A stretch of DNA of 64,000 nucleotides from Hansschlegelia plantiphila (GTDB lineage Bacteria; Pseudomonadota; Alphaproteobacteria; Rhizobiales; Methylopilaceae), in contig NZ_BSFI01000007.1 in assembly GCF_027922265.1 (NCBI RefSeq), positions 446,979-510,978 of the forward strand, written 5' to 3'. Numbering within the stretch: position 1 is the first letter of the stretch; each line of letters starts with the position of its first letter. Below are positions 25,176-33,558 of the stretch, one piece after another. Below the pieces are notes generated by a model. It worked only from the letters and a program-made list of their open reading frames with translations, was not told where the DNA came from and searched no databases. Position numbers and translations under genes: made by a program.

Positions 25176-26807
25176 TCATGCCTCCACCGCCCGGCCCTTG
25201 AGCGCGAACAGGCCTCGCGGCCTCTTCTGGATGAACAGGATGATCGCGACGAGCAGGACGATCTTGCCGAGCACGGCGCCGGCCCACGGCTCCAGCAGCT
25301 TGTTCGCGACGCCGATCGACATGGCGCCCACAAGCGTGCCGTAGAGGTTGCCGACGCCGCCGAACACCACGACGAGGAAGCTGTCGATGATGTAGCTCTG
25401 CCCGAGGTTCGGGCTGACATTGTCGATCTGGCTCAGCGCCACCCCCGCGATGCCGGCGACGCCCGAGCCCAGGCCGAAGGTCAGCGCGTCGACCCGCGCG
25501 GTGCGGATGCCCATCGAGCCCGCCATGCGGCGGTTCTGGGTGACTGCGCGCACCTGCAGGCCGAGGCTGGTGCGCCGGAGCAGCAGCTGGAGCGCGGCGA
25601 ATACGGCGAGCGCGAACAGGATGATCGCGATCCGGTTCCAGGTCAGCGAGACGCCGAGAATCTCGACCGAACCCTGAAGCCATTCCGGCGTCGAGACCTC
25701 GCGGTTCGACGGGCCGAACAGCGTGCGCACCAGTTGCTGGAGGATGAGGCTGACGCCCCAGGTCGCCAGCAGCGTCTCGAGCGGTCGTCCGTAGAGGAAG
25801 CGGATCACGGTCCGCTCGATCAGCACGCCGACGCCGCCTGCGACGAGGAAGGCGACCGGGATCGCGATGACGAGCGACGCGTGGTTCAGCGCCGGAACGT
25901 GGTCCGCGATGAAGGCCTGAGTCAGGAATGTCGCGTAAGCCCCGATCATCACCATCTCGCCATGGGCCATGTTGATGACGCCCATCACGCCGAAGGTGAT
26001 GGCGAGCCCGATGGCGGCGAGCAGCAGGACCGAGCCGAGCGAGAGGCCGTAAACGAGGTTCTGGACGACGTTCGCGACCGACTGCCAGCGCTCGATCGCG
26101 GCGACGCCGGCGGCGGCCGCCGCCGAGACCGCGGGCGGCGAATCCGCCGGGAGGTTCGTGAGCGCGGCGAGCGCGTCGGCGTCGCCTACGGCCGCGACTG
26201 TCGCGGCGGCGGCGGCGCGATCCGCTTCGGGCGCGTCGGCCTTTCCGACCACGATGGCGGCGCGCGCTTGGGTCAGGATCTCCTTGACCTTCGGGTCGCT
26301 CTCGGCGGCGAGCGCAGCCTCGATGGAGGGCAGCGCGGTCGGTTCGCGCGTCTTGAAGATCGCCTTCGCCGCGCCGATCCGCTTGGCGCGGTCGGGCGAA
26401 CGCAGCTCGAAGGCGCCGGAGGCGGCCTCCACCGCGCGACGCAGCCGGTTGTTGAGGCGCACCGTCTTGAGGGGTTTGCCCGCGAGTTCGGCGGGCGCGG
26501 GCTCTCCGGTCTTGGCGAGCTTCAGGGCCCCGGAGGCGTCTTTGTAGAGAACGGTCTTGCTCTGGGGATCGAAGACCAGGCGACCGGCGCCGAGGGCGTC
26601 GAAGATCGCCCCGCCCATGGCGGCGCCTGACAGGATGACCCCCTGGATCGCCTTATCGGTGTCGTCGTATTTATCGGTCGTGAAGCCGGCGAGCGCGTCG
26701 TCCACCGCATCGGCGCGCGCGGGCGACGCCGCGATTGCGCCGAAGACGAGGAACGCGAGGGTCAGAACGAACCGGAGCGCCTTCGAGACAATGAACGTGA
26801 ACGGCAT
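25176..26807 (-). CDS. urtB: Urea ABC transporter permease UrtB
   Basis: 543 residues. A signal peptide (about 1-33, ending PARADA) and a roughly 210-residue helical extracytoplasmic domain precede a LivH-type permease, the normal UrtB architecture. Permease hallmarks include YGLSLGSVLLLAAIGLAITF, GVMGVINMAHGEMVMIGAYA, FLYGRPLETLLATWGVSLIL, RTLFGPSNREVSTPEW and VFGGVGNLYGTLVGAM. It pairs with UrtC for urea import. Confidence 0.94.
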   Translation of the reverse strand: MPFTFIVSKALRFVLTLAFLVFGAIAASPARADAVDDALAGFTTDKYDDTDKAIQGVILSGAAMGGAIFDALGAGRLVFDPQSKTVLYKDASGALKLAKTGEPAPAELAGKPLKTVRLNNRLRRAVEAASGAFELRSPDRAKRIGAAKAIFKTREPTALPSIEAALAAESDPKVKEILTQARAAIVVGKADAPEADRAAAAATVAAVGDADALAALTNLPADSPPAVSAAAAAGVAAIERWQSVANVVQNLVYGLSLGSVLLLAAIGLAITFGVMGVINMAHGEMVMIGAYATFLTQAFIADHVPALNHASLVIAIPVAFLVAGGVGVLIERTVIRFLYGRPLETLLATWGVSLILQQLVRTLFGPSNREVSTPEWLQGSVEILGVSLTWNRIAIILFALAVFAALQLLLRRTSLGLQVRAVTQNRRMAGSMGIRTARVDALTFGLGSGVAGIAGVALSQIDNVSPNLGQSYIIDSFLVVVFGGVGNLYGTLVGAMSIGVANKLLEPWAGAVLGKIVLLVAIILFIQKRPRGLFALKGRAVEA

Positions 26808-26832
26808 CGGCTCCCCGATCGAACGCTGACTG

Positions 26833-26861
26833 GAGGCGTCCGGACTCAGGCCGGACGCCTC
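26833..26861. repeat. Stable hairpin in the urtA-urtB gap
   Basis: GAGGCGTCCGG and CCGGACGCCTC are perfect 11-bp inverted arms with a 7-base loop, 17 bp after the urtA stop on the minus strand. There is no following T run. Such 3' hairpins commonly protect binding-protein mRNA and raise its level relative to the permease genes; that role is inferred here. Confidence 0.65.
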
Positions 26862-26877
26862 TTCGACGCCAGGAGGA

Positions 26878-28170
26878 TCAGGTGCCCTGACCGCCGCACT
26901 TCTTCGTCTTGGTGTTGTAGTTGCCGCACTTCAGCGTCACCCAGTCGGCCTCGAGGTCCTTCGAGCCGGGCAGGAAATCCGACCAGGCGTCGCCCGGCAC
27001 GAGATCGTCGGTCCTGGACACGACGTCGAACTGGCCGTCGTCCTTGATCTCTCCGATCAGCACGGGCTTGGTGATGTGGTGGTTCGGCAGCATCTTGGAG
27101 ACGCCGCCGGTGAGGTTGGCCTGCTCGATGCCGGGAAGCGCGTCGATCACCTTGTCGGCGTCGGTGGTGCCCGCCTTCTCGACCGCCTTCACCCACATGT
27201 TGAAGCCGATGTAGTGGGCCTCCATCGGGTCGTTGGTCACGCGCTTCGGGTTCTTGGTGAAGGCCTGCCACTTCTCGATGAACGCCTTGTTCTCAGGCGT
27301 GTCGACCGACATGAAGTAGTTCCACGCCGCGAGATGCCCGATCAGCGGGGCGGTGTCGATGCCCGCGAGCTCCTCTTCGCCGACGGAGAAGGCGATGACG
27401 GGAATGTCGGTCGCCTTCACCCCCTGATTGCCGAGCTCCTTGTAGAACGGCACGTTGGCGTCGCCGTTGATGGTCGAGACCACCGCCGTCTTCTTGCCGG
27501 TCGAACCGAACTTCTTGATGTCGGAGACGATCGTCTGCCAGTCGGAATGACCGAACGGGGTGTAGTTGATCATGATGTCTTCGTCCGCGACGCCCTTGCT
27601 CTTGAGGTAGGCCTCGAGGATTTTGTTGGTCGTGCGCGGATAGACGTAATCGGTGCCGGCGAGCACCCAGCGCTTCACGCCTTCTTCCTTCATCAGGTAG
27701 TCGACGGCGGGGATCGCCTGCTGGTTCGGCGCCGCGCCGGTGTAGAACACGTTCCTCTCGCTCTCCTCGCCCTCGTACTGGACAGGATAGAACAGGATCG
27801 AGTTGAGCTCCTTGAACACCGGCAGCACGGACTTGCGGGACACCGAGGTCCAGCAGCCGAACACCACGACGACCTTGTCCTGCGCGATCAGCTCCTTGGC
27901 CTTTTCGGCGAACAGCGGCCAGTTCGAAGCGGGGTCGACCACCACCGGCTCCAGCTTCTTGCCGAGCAGGCCGCCCTTTTTGTTCTGCTCGTCGATGAGC
28001 ATCAGCATGGCGTCCTTCAGCGTGGTCTCGCTGATGGCCATGGTGCCGGAAAGCGAATGCAGGACGCCGACCTTGATCGTGTCGTCCGCCGCCAAAACCG
28101 GTGATCCGCCGAACAGCGCGGCCGCCGCCAGCGCTCCGGCCGCGATTACTCCCCCGAAAAACCTGCGCAT
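26878..28170 (-). CDS. urtA: Urea ABC transporter substrate-binding protein UrtA
   Basis: 430 residues. A signal peptide covers residues 1-28 (GVIAAGALAAAALFGGSPVLA). The mature protein is the Peripla_BP urea form: DDTIKVGVLHSLSGTMAISE, LKDAMLMLIDEQNKKGGLLG, VFGCWTSVSRKSVLPVFKEL, FYPVQYEGEESERNVFYTGA and YIGFNMWVKAVEKAGTTDAD. It captures urea (or short-chain amides) in the periplasm. It is the first gene of the operon, and a sigma-54-type promoter lies 48-63 bp upstream. Confidence 0.95.
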   Translation of the reverse strand: MRRFFGGVIAAGALAAAALFGGSPVLAADDTIKVGVLHSLSGTMAISETTLKDAMLMLIDEQNKKGGLLGKKLEPVVVDPASNWPLFAEKAKELIAQDKVVVVFGCWTSVSRKSVLPVFKELNSILFYPVQYEGEESERNVFYTGAAPNQQAIPAVDYLMKEEGVKRWVLAGTDYVYPRTTNKILEAYLKSKGVADEDIMINYTPFGHSDWQTIVSDIKKFGSTGKKTAVVSTINGDANVPFYKELGNQGVKATDIPVIAFSVGEEELAGIDTAPLIGHLAAWNYFMSVDTPENKAFIEKWQAFTKNPKRVTNDPMEAHYIGFNMWVKAVEKAGTTDADKVIDALPGIEQANLTGGVSKMLPNHHITKPVLIGEIKDDGQFDVVSRTDDLVPGDAWSDFLPGSKDLEADWVTLKCGNYNTKTKKCGGQGT

Positions 28171-28217
28171 ATCGATCTCCGTCGATCCGTCCCGAATGTT
28201 TCGGACAGGCCCGGTCT

Positions 28218-28233
28218 CGCAAGCGGAATGCCA
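28218..28233 (-). promoter_or_regulatory. Sigma-54-type promoter of the urt-ure operon
   Basis: Read on the minus strand, the sequence TGGCATTCCGCTTGCG matches the -24/-12 consensus TGGCAC-N5-TTGCA, with the invariant GG and GC spaced by exactly 10 bases. Transcription would begin about 12 bases downstream, leaving a leader near 37 bases before the urtA ATG. This fits NtrC/nitrogen control of urea uptake. No convincing upstream NtrC site was found by eye. Confidence 0.65.
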
Positions 28234-28365
28234 GTCGAAGGATTGCAGGAGGCGCGGAACAAAACCTGGGGGATGCAGGCGGCAGATCCTGCGCGGCGCC
28301 GAAGGCGGGATGCGGACGCCCGCTTGTTGCCTAAAATTTGGGCGGGTAGCGCAGTCTCTCGGCGC

Positions 28366-29742
28366 TCAAGTCGGACGAACGGTCATCCACAGGCCGGCCG
28401 GTTGAAGCGTGATGCGCGCCTGTGGGAACACCTTCTCCGGCGCCGCCAGCGTGAAGCGGAAGGCCGGGAGTATGCGGGCGAGCACGATCAGAATCTCCTG
28501 CAGCGCAAACCCCTGTCCGATGCAGATGCGCGGCCCAAGTCCGAACGGAATGAACGCTCCGCGCGGGATTTCCGGCGCGCCCGGCAGGAAACGCTCCGGG
28601 CGGAACTGGTCCGGCTCGTCCCACAGCGCCCGCCTGCGGTGGACGATCCACGGCGAGATCACGACCTCGTCGCCTCTGGCGATGCGCTGACCTGAAAGCT
28701 CGTCGGCCTCGAGGGCCTCACGGCCGATGAACGGGGCAGGCGGATAGAGCCGCATGGCCTCGTTGACGACGGCTCGCGAGAATGTGAGCCGCTCGATCGC
28801 CTCGCGGTCCGGCGTCGCGCCGGAAAGACCTTCAAGCTCCTCGCGAATCCGCGCCTCGGCTTCGGGAAACAGCGCGAGCAGATACAAGATCCAGGCGAGC
28901 GCATTGCCCGTCGTCTCATGACCGGCGGAGAGGAAGGTCAGGACGTTGTCCGCAACCGCGTGCGTCGGCAGCGTGCGCCCGGTGACCGGATCGGGCGCGC
29001 GCATCAGCCGGTCGAGCAGGTCTGCGGCCTCACGTCCGGGAGCCGCCGAACGCTCTCGCACCACCCGGTCGACGACGCCGCGGAACACGCGAAGCGACGG
29101 CCTGGCCCGGACCGCCGAAAGGCTCGGCCACCACTTCGGCAGGCCGAGCACCGACGCGACGTCGATGCGGCCGAGGGTGTCGAAATAGATCGCCATGCTG
29201 GCGTGGATGCGGACGCGGTCCTCGTCGAGGGCGCCGGAGAAGACCGTGCGCGATACGATCTCGTAGGTCAGGCGCTGAAACTCGGCGGAGAGGTCGAGCG
29301 GCGTGTCGTCAGCGCGTTCCAGCCAGCGCCGGGCCATAGCGTCGGCGGCGAAGCGCATGTCGGAGGAGAGCGCCGCGATCGCGCGAGGACTGAACAGCGG
29401 CGCAGCGACCCGGCGGGCGCTCCGCCACTCGTCGCCTTCCGCCGTCAGCAGGCCGTCCTTCAACGCGGGCTTGAGCCGCCGCTGCTGCTGGTCGCTCTTG
29501 GCGTATCTTTCGGCGTTCCTGACGAGCACCTGCTCGATGTCGGCGGGATCGTTGACGAGCGTCACGCGCTTGCGTCCCCGGCCGATTTCGAGGGACGGCG
29601 CGTCATAGGCGACGGCCGCAAAGGCGGTGATCGGGTTGTCGCGCAGCAGCCGGAGCGCGGTGAGAAGGGATGGCGTTCTCCTCCGTGGCCACGGCGCGGC
29701 GGGACGGATGAAAGCCGGGGCGTCCATGGCGAAGTCGGTCAT
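28366..29742 (-). CDS. Cytochrome P450 monooxygenase
   Basis: 458 residues. The oxygen-binding I-helix motif is SAGHETTGNALAW, the K-helix ExxR is EAMRL, the meander reads FRPERFLPG, and the heme-cysteine loop is FGLGPRICIGQGFALQEI. No signal peptide or fused reductase is present, so it needs separate electron donors. The arrangement resembles fatty-acid or terpenoid hydroxylating bacterial P450s, but the substrate cannot be assigned. It lies upstream of the urtA promoter on the same strand, with about 200 bp between. Confidence 0.9.
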   Translation of the reverse strand: MTDFAMDAPAFIRPAAPWPRRRTPSLLTALRLLRDNPITAFAAVAYDAPSLEIGRGRKRVTLVNDPADIEQVLVRNAERYAKSDQQQRRLKPALKDGLLTAEGDEWRSARRVAAPLFSPRAIAALSSDMRFAADAMARRWLERADDTPLDLSAEFQRLTYEIVSRTVFSGALDEDRVRIHASMAIYFDTLGRIDVASVLGLPKWWPSLSAVRARPSLRVFRGVVDRVVRERSAAPGREAADLLDRLMRAPDPVTGRTLPTHAVADNVLTFLSAGHETTGNALAWILYLLALFPEAEARIREELEGLSGATPDREAIERLTFSRAVVNEAMRLYPPAPFIGREALEADELSGQRIARGDEVVISPWIVHRRRALWDEPDQFRPERFLPGAPEIPRGAFIPFGLGPRICIGQGFALQEILIVLARILPAFRFTLAAPEKVFPQARITLQPAGLWMTVRPT

Positions 29743-29853
29743 GATCCGGGCTCGCTCTTCACTGCAGCGCCGTAGCGGCGGACATCCGGACGGACTCCCG
29801 TCGCCCGGTTGAGGATCATCTCTGCGCAGCGAAGTTGGGCGCCATGGCGGCGC

Positions 29854-30474
29854 TCACAAGGCCGAAAGCCACGCCTTCGCGATCTGCACGTCGGCTTGCG
29901 TCAGCCCATGGGCGGCAGGCAGCGTCTGATGGTCGACGACGGCGCCGTCCGCTTTCAACGTCGCGGCGAGACCGCCGACGTCGGCCGCCGGGACGATCGG
30001 ATCGAAGGCGCCCGAGAGCATCAGGACCCGCGTTCCGTCGAGCCGCGCGGGCGGCGGCGCCTTGAGCGGCGACATCGCCCGGAGCAGCACGGTGCCGCTG
30101 AGCGCCCGCGGCCTCAGCAGCAAGGTCGCCGCCGCGATGTTCGCGCCGTTCGAGAAGCCGACCGCCACCGGCGCCGCGATTCCGTAGGCCTCGCGGGCGT
30201 CCTCGACGAAGTCTGCGAGGCGGTTCGCCTGCAGGCGGACGTCGTCCTCGTCGAACACCCCTTCGGCGAGCCGCCGGAAGAAGCGCGGCATGCCGTTCTC
30301 CAGCACGCCGCCGCGCGGCGACAGAAGGGCGGCCCCCGGCGCGAGCGCGGCGCCCAGCGGCAGCAGGTCGTTCTCGTCTCCGCCCGTGCCGTGAAGCAGA
30401 AGCAGAGGCGGAGAATCCCGCCCCGTCGCGGGGACGAAGCGATGCGCATGCGAAAGAGCGTGAACGACGGCCAT
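29854..30474 (-). CDS. Phospholipase/carboxylesterase family alpha/beta hydrolase
   Basis: 206 residues. Features: oxyanion strand PLLLLHGTGGDENDLLPLGA, nucleophile elbow GFSNGANIAA, catalytic Asp in LSGAFDPIVP and His in LPAAHGLTQADV. This is the Abhydrolase_2 carboxylesterase family. It follows the ring-cleaving dioxygenase gene 80 bp upstream on the same strand; the same pairing (MhqD-MhqO) is known in Bacillus, where the genes respond to quinone stress. A role in hydrolysing ring-cleavage products is inferred from that pairing. Confidence 0.8.
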   Translation of the reverse strand: MAVVHALSHAHRFVPATGRDSPPLLLLHGTGGDENDLLPLGAALAPGAALLSPRGGVLENGMPRFFRRLAEGVFDEDDVRLQANRLADFVEDAREAYGIAAPVAVGFSNGANIAAATLLLRPRALSGTVLLRAMSPLKAPPPARLDGTRVLMLSGAFDPIVPAADVGGLAATLKADGAVVDHQTLPAAHGLTQADVQIAKAWLSAL

Positions 30475-30554
30475 GACCGACCTTTCCGCGCTGCGGGGCG
30501 CGATCTCGGGAAAGGAAAGCGGGCGGACAACCGTGTCCGCCCGTTGGAACTTGT

Positions 30555-31505
30555 TCAGGCGTTCGCCTTTTCCGGCGAGATGTCGGGCAGCGTCGCCTCG
30601 ATCCGCTCTCGGTGCGGCTCCAAGAACTTCGGCAGCTTCAGCGCTTGGCCGAGGCTTTCCGGCGCTTCGTCGACCGCAAAGCCCGGACTATCGGTCGCGA
30701 TTTCGAACAGCACGCCGCCGGGTTCGCGGAAGTAGACCGACCGGAAATAGTCGCGGTCCTTCTGTTCCGTGGCGCGTACGCCGTGGTTCTGGCCAAGCTT
30801 GCGGACCATCTCGGCCTGCGCCGCGTCGTCGCTCGCGCGGAAGGCCACGTGGTGCACCGAGCCGCCGCCCGGACGTCCCGGCAGGAAGCCGCCGACCGCG
30901 CGAAGATCGACGACGCCGCCGATCGGCGTGTCGCCGGCCTGCAGGCGGATTATCGAACCCTCGCGGGCCGTCTCGGCGAAGCCGAGGACGTCGGTGAGGA
31001 TCGCCGCCGTCGGCTCCGCCTTGTCGAGCATCAGCGTGACGCCGTGGAAGCCACGGATGGCGTGCTCGGACGGAACGTCGCCGCCGCTCCAGCCGGCCTC
31101 GGCTTCAGCGCCCGGAACGGCGACGAGAACGAGGCGCATGCCGTCGGGGTCGCGGAACGGGATTACCGTTTCGCCGAAGCGCGTCTCCGGGGCCTCGTGA
31201 CGAACGCCTTCCGCAACGAAGCGGTGCGTCCAGAAGCCGAGCGAAGCTGCCGGCACGCGAAACGCCGTCTCGGACGTCTCGCCGACGCCGACCCGTCCCG
31301 GCGCGACATCCGCCCAGGGGAAGAAGGTGAGGATTGCGCCCGGCTGGCCGGCTTCATCGCCGTAATAGAAGTGATACGTGCCCGGGTCGTCGAAGTTGAC
31401 CGTCTTCTTGACCATCCGCATGCCGAGCACGCGGGTGTAGAAATCCAGATTGCCGCGCGCCGAGCCCGCGATCGCCGTGACGTGGTGGACGCCGTGGTAG
31501 GCCAT
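30555..31505 (-). CDS. VOC-family ring-cleaving dioxygenase (MhqO-like)
   Basis: 316 residues with two vicinal-oxygen-chelate modules. Metal ligands are suggested by the His of GVHHVTAIAG, the His in IRGFHGVTLMLD and VHHVAFRASDD, and the Glu of VYFREPGGVLFEIATDSPGF. The N-terminal part ARGNLDFYTRVLGMRMVKKT then FDDPGTYHFYYGDE is characteristic of the glyoxalase/dioxygenase group related to LinE and MhqO. It probably opens hydroquinone-type rings. It forms a two-gene operon with the downstream esterase. Confidence 0.82.
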   Translation of the reverse strand: MAYHGVHHVTAIAGSARGNLDFYTRVLGMRMVKKTVNFDDPGTYHFYYGDEAGQPGAILTFFPWADVAPGRVGVGETSETAFRVPAASLGFWTHRFVAEGVRHEAPETRFGETVIPFRDPDGMRLVLVAVPGAEAEAGWSGGDVPSEHAIRGFHGVTLMLDKAEPTAAILTDVLGFAETAREGSIIRLQAGDTPIGGVVDLRAVGGFLPGRPGGGSVHHVAFRASDDAAQAEMVRKLGQNHGVRATEQKDRDYFRSVYFREPGGVLFEIATDSPGFAVDEAPESLGQALKLPKFLEPHRERIEATLPDISPEKANA

Positions 31506-31776
31506 GATGGCTGCTCCCGATCTTCGTTTGCGCCGATGACCGGCGCCGTCGGCACAACAGATAAGACCGCAGGCGTGGAGCGCACGCTCTTTTGCTTGCG
31601 CAAGTGCAAGGAAAGGATTGTCGATCCCGATAATCCAATGCGACGGGAAGAAAATATCGTTGAATAATGAGCTTATTCTTTCGTTCTCATACTATTTGGA
31701 GACGTGCGCCGCCCGCAGCCTATGATCATCGGCTCGGCCGGGGACCGGTTCCTGCTTATCGAAAGGCGTCGACGAA

Positions 31777-32748
31777 GTGACGGAAGCGCATATCCATCAC
31801 GACCACGACCGCCATCATGGCGATGACCACGCCGCAGCGCAGGGGCATGGCGGCCACGGCCATTCGCATGCGCCAGCCGACTACGGCCGGGCGTTCGCGA
31901 TCGGCGCGGCGCTCAACATCGCGTTCGTCCTGGTGGAGGCCGGGTTCGGAATCGCTGCGAACTCGACCGCGTTGCTGTCGGACGCCGGCCACAATCTGTC
32001 GGACGTGCTCGGTCTCGGCGCAGCCTGGCTGGCGCATGTGCTGTCGTCCAAGCCGCCGAGCGAACGCTTCACATACGGACTGAAGGCGTCGTCGATCCTC
32101 GCCGCGTTGTTCAATGCGGTGTTCCTGCTGGTCGCGGTCGGCGCAATCGCCTGGGAGGCCGTGACGCGCCTGTTCCATCCTGCGGAAACTTCGAGCGGAA
32201 CCGTGATGGCCGTCGCCGCCGCGGGCATCCTCGTGAACGGCGTCACCGCCTGGCTGTTCTTCGGGGGGCGGAAAGGCGACCTCAACGTGAAGGGCGCCTA
32301 CCTGCACATGGCCGCCGACGCCGCGGTCTCGGCGGGCGTCATGGTCGCGGGCCTGGTGATCTGGCTGACCGGCTGGTTCTGGCTGGATCCAGCGGTGAGC
32401 CTCGTGATCGCAGGGCTTATCATCTGGGGCACATGGGGCCTGCTGAGCGACAGCGTGGCGATGTCGTTGAACGCCGCGCCCGAACGATGCGATCCGAAGC
32501 AGCTCGAGGCGTTTCTGGCCGCCTTGCCCGGCGTCAGCGAAGTGCACGATCTGCACGTCTGGTCGATGAGCACGACCGACGTGGTGCTGACCGCCCACCT
32601 TACGATGGCCGGCGGCCACCCCGGCGACGGCTTCCTGATCGGAGTCGCCGAAGAGCTTCGCAAGCGCTACGGGATCGGCCATTCGACCGTGCAGATCGAG
32701 ACCGATCCCGCGACACCGTGCGTGCAGCGATCGGCGAACGCCGTCTGA
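31777..32748 (+). CDS. Cation diffusion facilitator family metal exporter (CzcD/ZitB-like)
   Basis: 323 residues. The first 32 residues are histidine-rich, likely metal-sensing. Six membrane segments follow with the paired metal site motifs STALLSDAGHNLSD (TM2) and HMAADAAVSAGVMVAG (TM5), and a C-terminal cytoplasmic domain (VSEVHDLHVWSMSTTDVVLT). CDF proteins exchange Zn, Co or Cd for protons at the inner membrane. The GTG start at 31777 is preceded by GAAAGG. It is divergent from the dioxygenase gene across about 270 bp that holds nothing else recognised. Confidence 0.9.
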   Translation: MTEAHIHHDHDRHHGDDHAAAQGHGGHGHSHAPADYGRAFAIGAALNIAFVLVEAGFGIAANSTALLSDAGHNLSDVLGLGAAWLAHVLSSKPPSERFTYGLKASSILAALFNAVFLLVAVGAIAWEAVTRLFHPAETSSGTVMAVAAAGILVNGVTAWLFFGGRKGDLNVKGAYLHMAADAAVSAGVMVAGLVIWLTGWFWLDPAVSLVIAGLIIWGTWGLLSDSVAMSLNAAPERCDPKQLEAFLAALPGVSEVHDLHVWSMSTTDVVLTAHLTMAGGHPGDGFLIGVAEELRKRYGIGHSTVQIETDPATPCVQRSANAV

Positions 32749-33001
32749 AGACAGCGCTGGAGCTAACCGGGGCCGCGTCAGACATTGACGTCGAGCAGCC
32801 CGACAGATGAGGACGGCGCGGCGTTCGTCGTGCTGGTCGTCGTGGCGGCTGTGCTGCTCGACGAAGCGAGAAGGCTTGAGGCGGCCAGGCCGCGCAGGGC
32901 GTCAACGCTCGGTTTGTCCGTCGCGATCTGCAGCTATCCCGCCAGGGAGAAGTGAAGGCGGGCTTAGACGCCGTTCCATGGATAGGTTCGACCGCCGCCG
33001 G

Positions 33002-33523
33002 TCAGGCCGCGCCGCAGGCGGTCACCGAGTCGTAGCGGCGGCCAACATAGATCAGTCCCTCCGTCGGCTCGCCGCCGCCGATCTCCAGCACCTCGCAGAA
33101 CAGGACGGCGTGGGTGCCGACGTCCACGACCTTGGAGATGCGGCAATCGAACGAGGCCAGCGCCCCTTCGAGCACCGGAGCCCCCGTGCAGCCCGTCGTC
33201 CAGGTCGCGGCGGCGAAGCGCTCGTCGGAGGGCGTGCGGCCGCCGAACATGTTCGAGAGCGGCTGGTGTTCCGGCGCCAGCGTGTTGACGCAGAGCGAGC
33301 CGTTCGCGCGAAAAGCCTCGCCGACCGAGCTGTCGCGCTTGACGCAGACCAGCAGCGTCGGCGGGGAATCCGTCACGCTGCAGACCGCGGTCGCGGTGAA
33401 GCCCGCCCGGCCGCCGGGGCCGTCGGTGGTGACGACGTTGACCGCGGCGGCGACGCTCGCCATCGCATCGCGATAGCGGTCTTTGGTGACCGTGGCGTCG
33501 GCCGCGTAGCACAATTCACTCAT
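33002..33523 (-). CDS. Flavin reductase of a two-component monooxygenase
   Basis: 173 residues from the ATG at 33521-33523 (the frame is open from 33541). The flavin-reductase-like split-barrel motifs are AVNVVTTDGPGGRAGFTATA, SPPTLLVCVKRDSS, GSLCVNTLAPEHQPLSNMF and HAVLFCEVLEI. It supplies reduced FMN to the LLM-type monooxygenase encoded immediately upstream on the same strand (35 bp gap). The family is HpaC/DszD-like, and its partner here is NtaA-like. Confidence 0.85.
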   Translation of the reverse strand: MSELCYAADATVTKDRYRDAMASVAAAVNVVTTDGPGGRAGFTATAVCSVTDSPPTLLVCVKRDSSVGEAFRANGSLCVNTLAPEHQPLSNMFGGRTPSDERFAAATWTTGCTGAPVLEGALASFDCRISKVVDVGTHAVLFCEVLEIGGGEPTEGLIYVGRRYDSVTACGAA

Positions 33524-33558
33524 TGTCCAATGCCCGCTCAAGCGGGACCTCTGACTGT

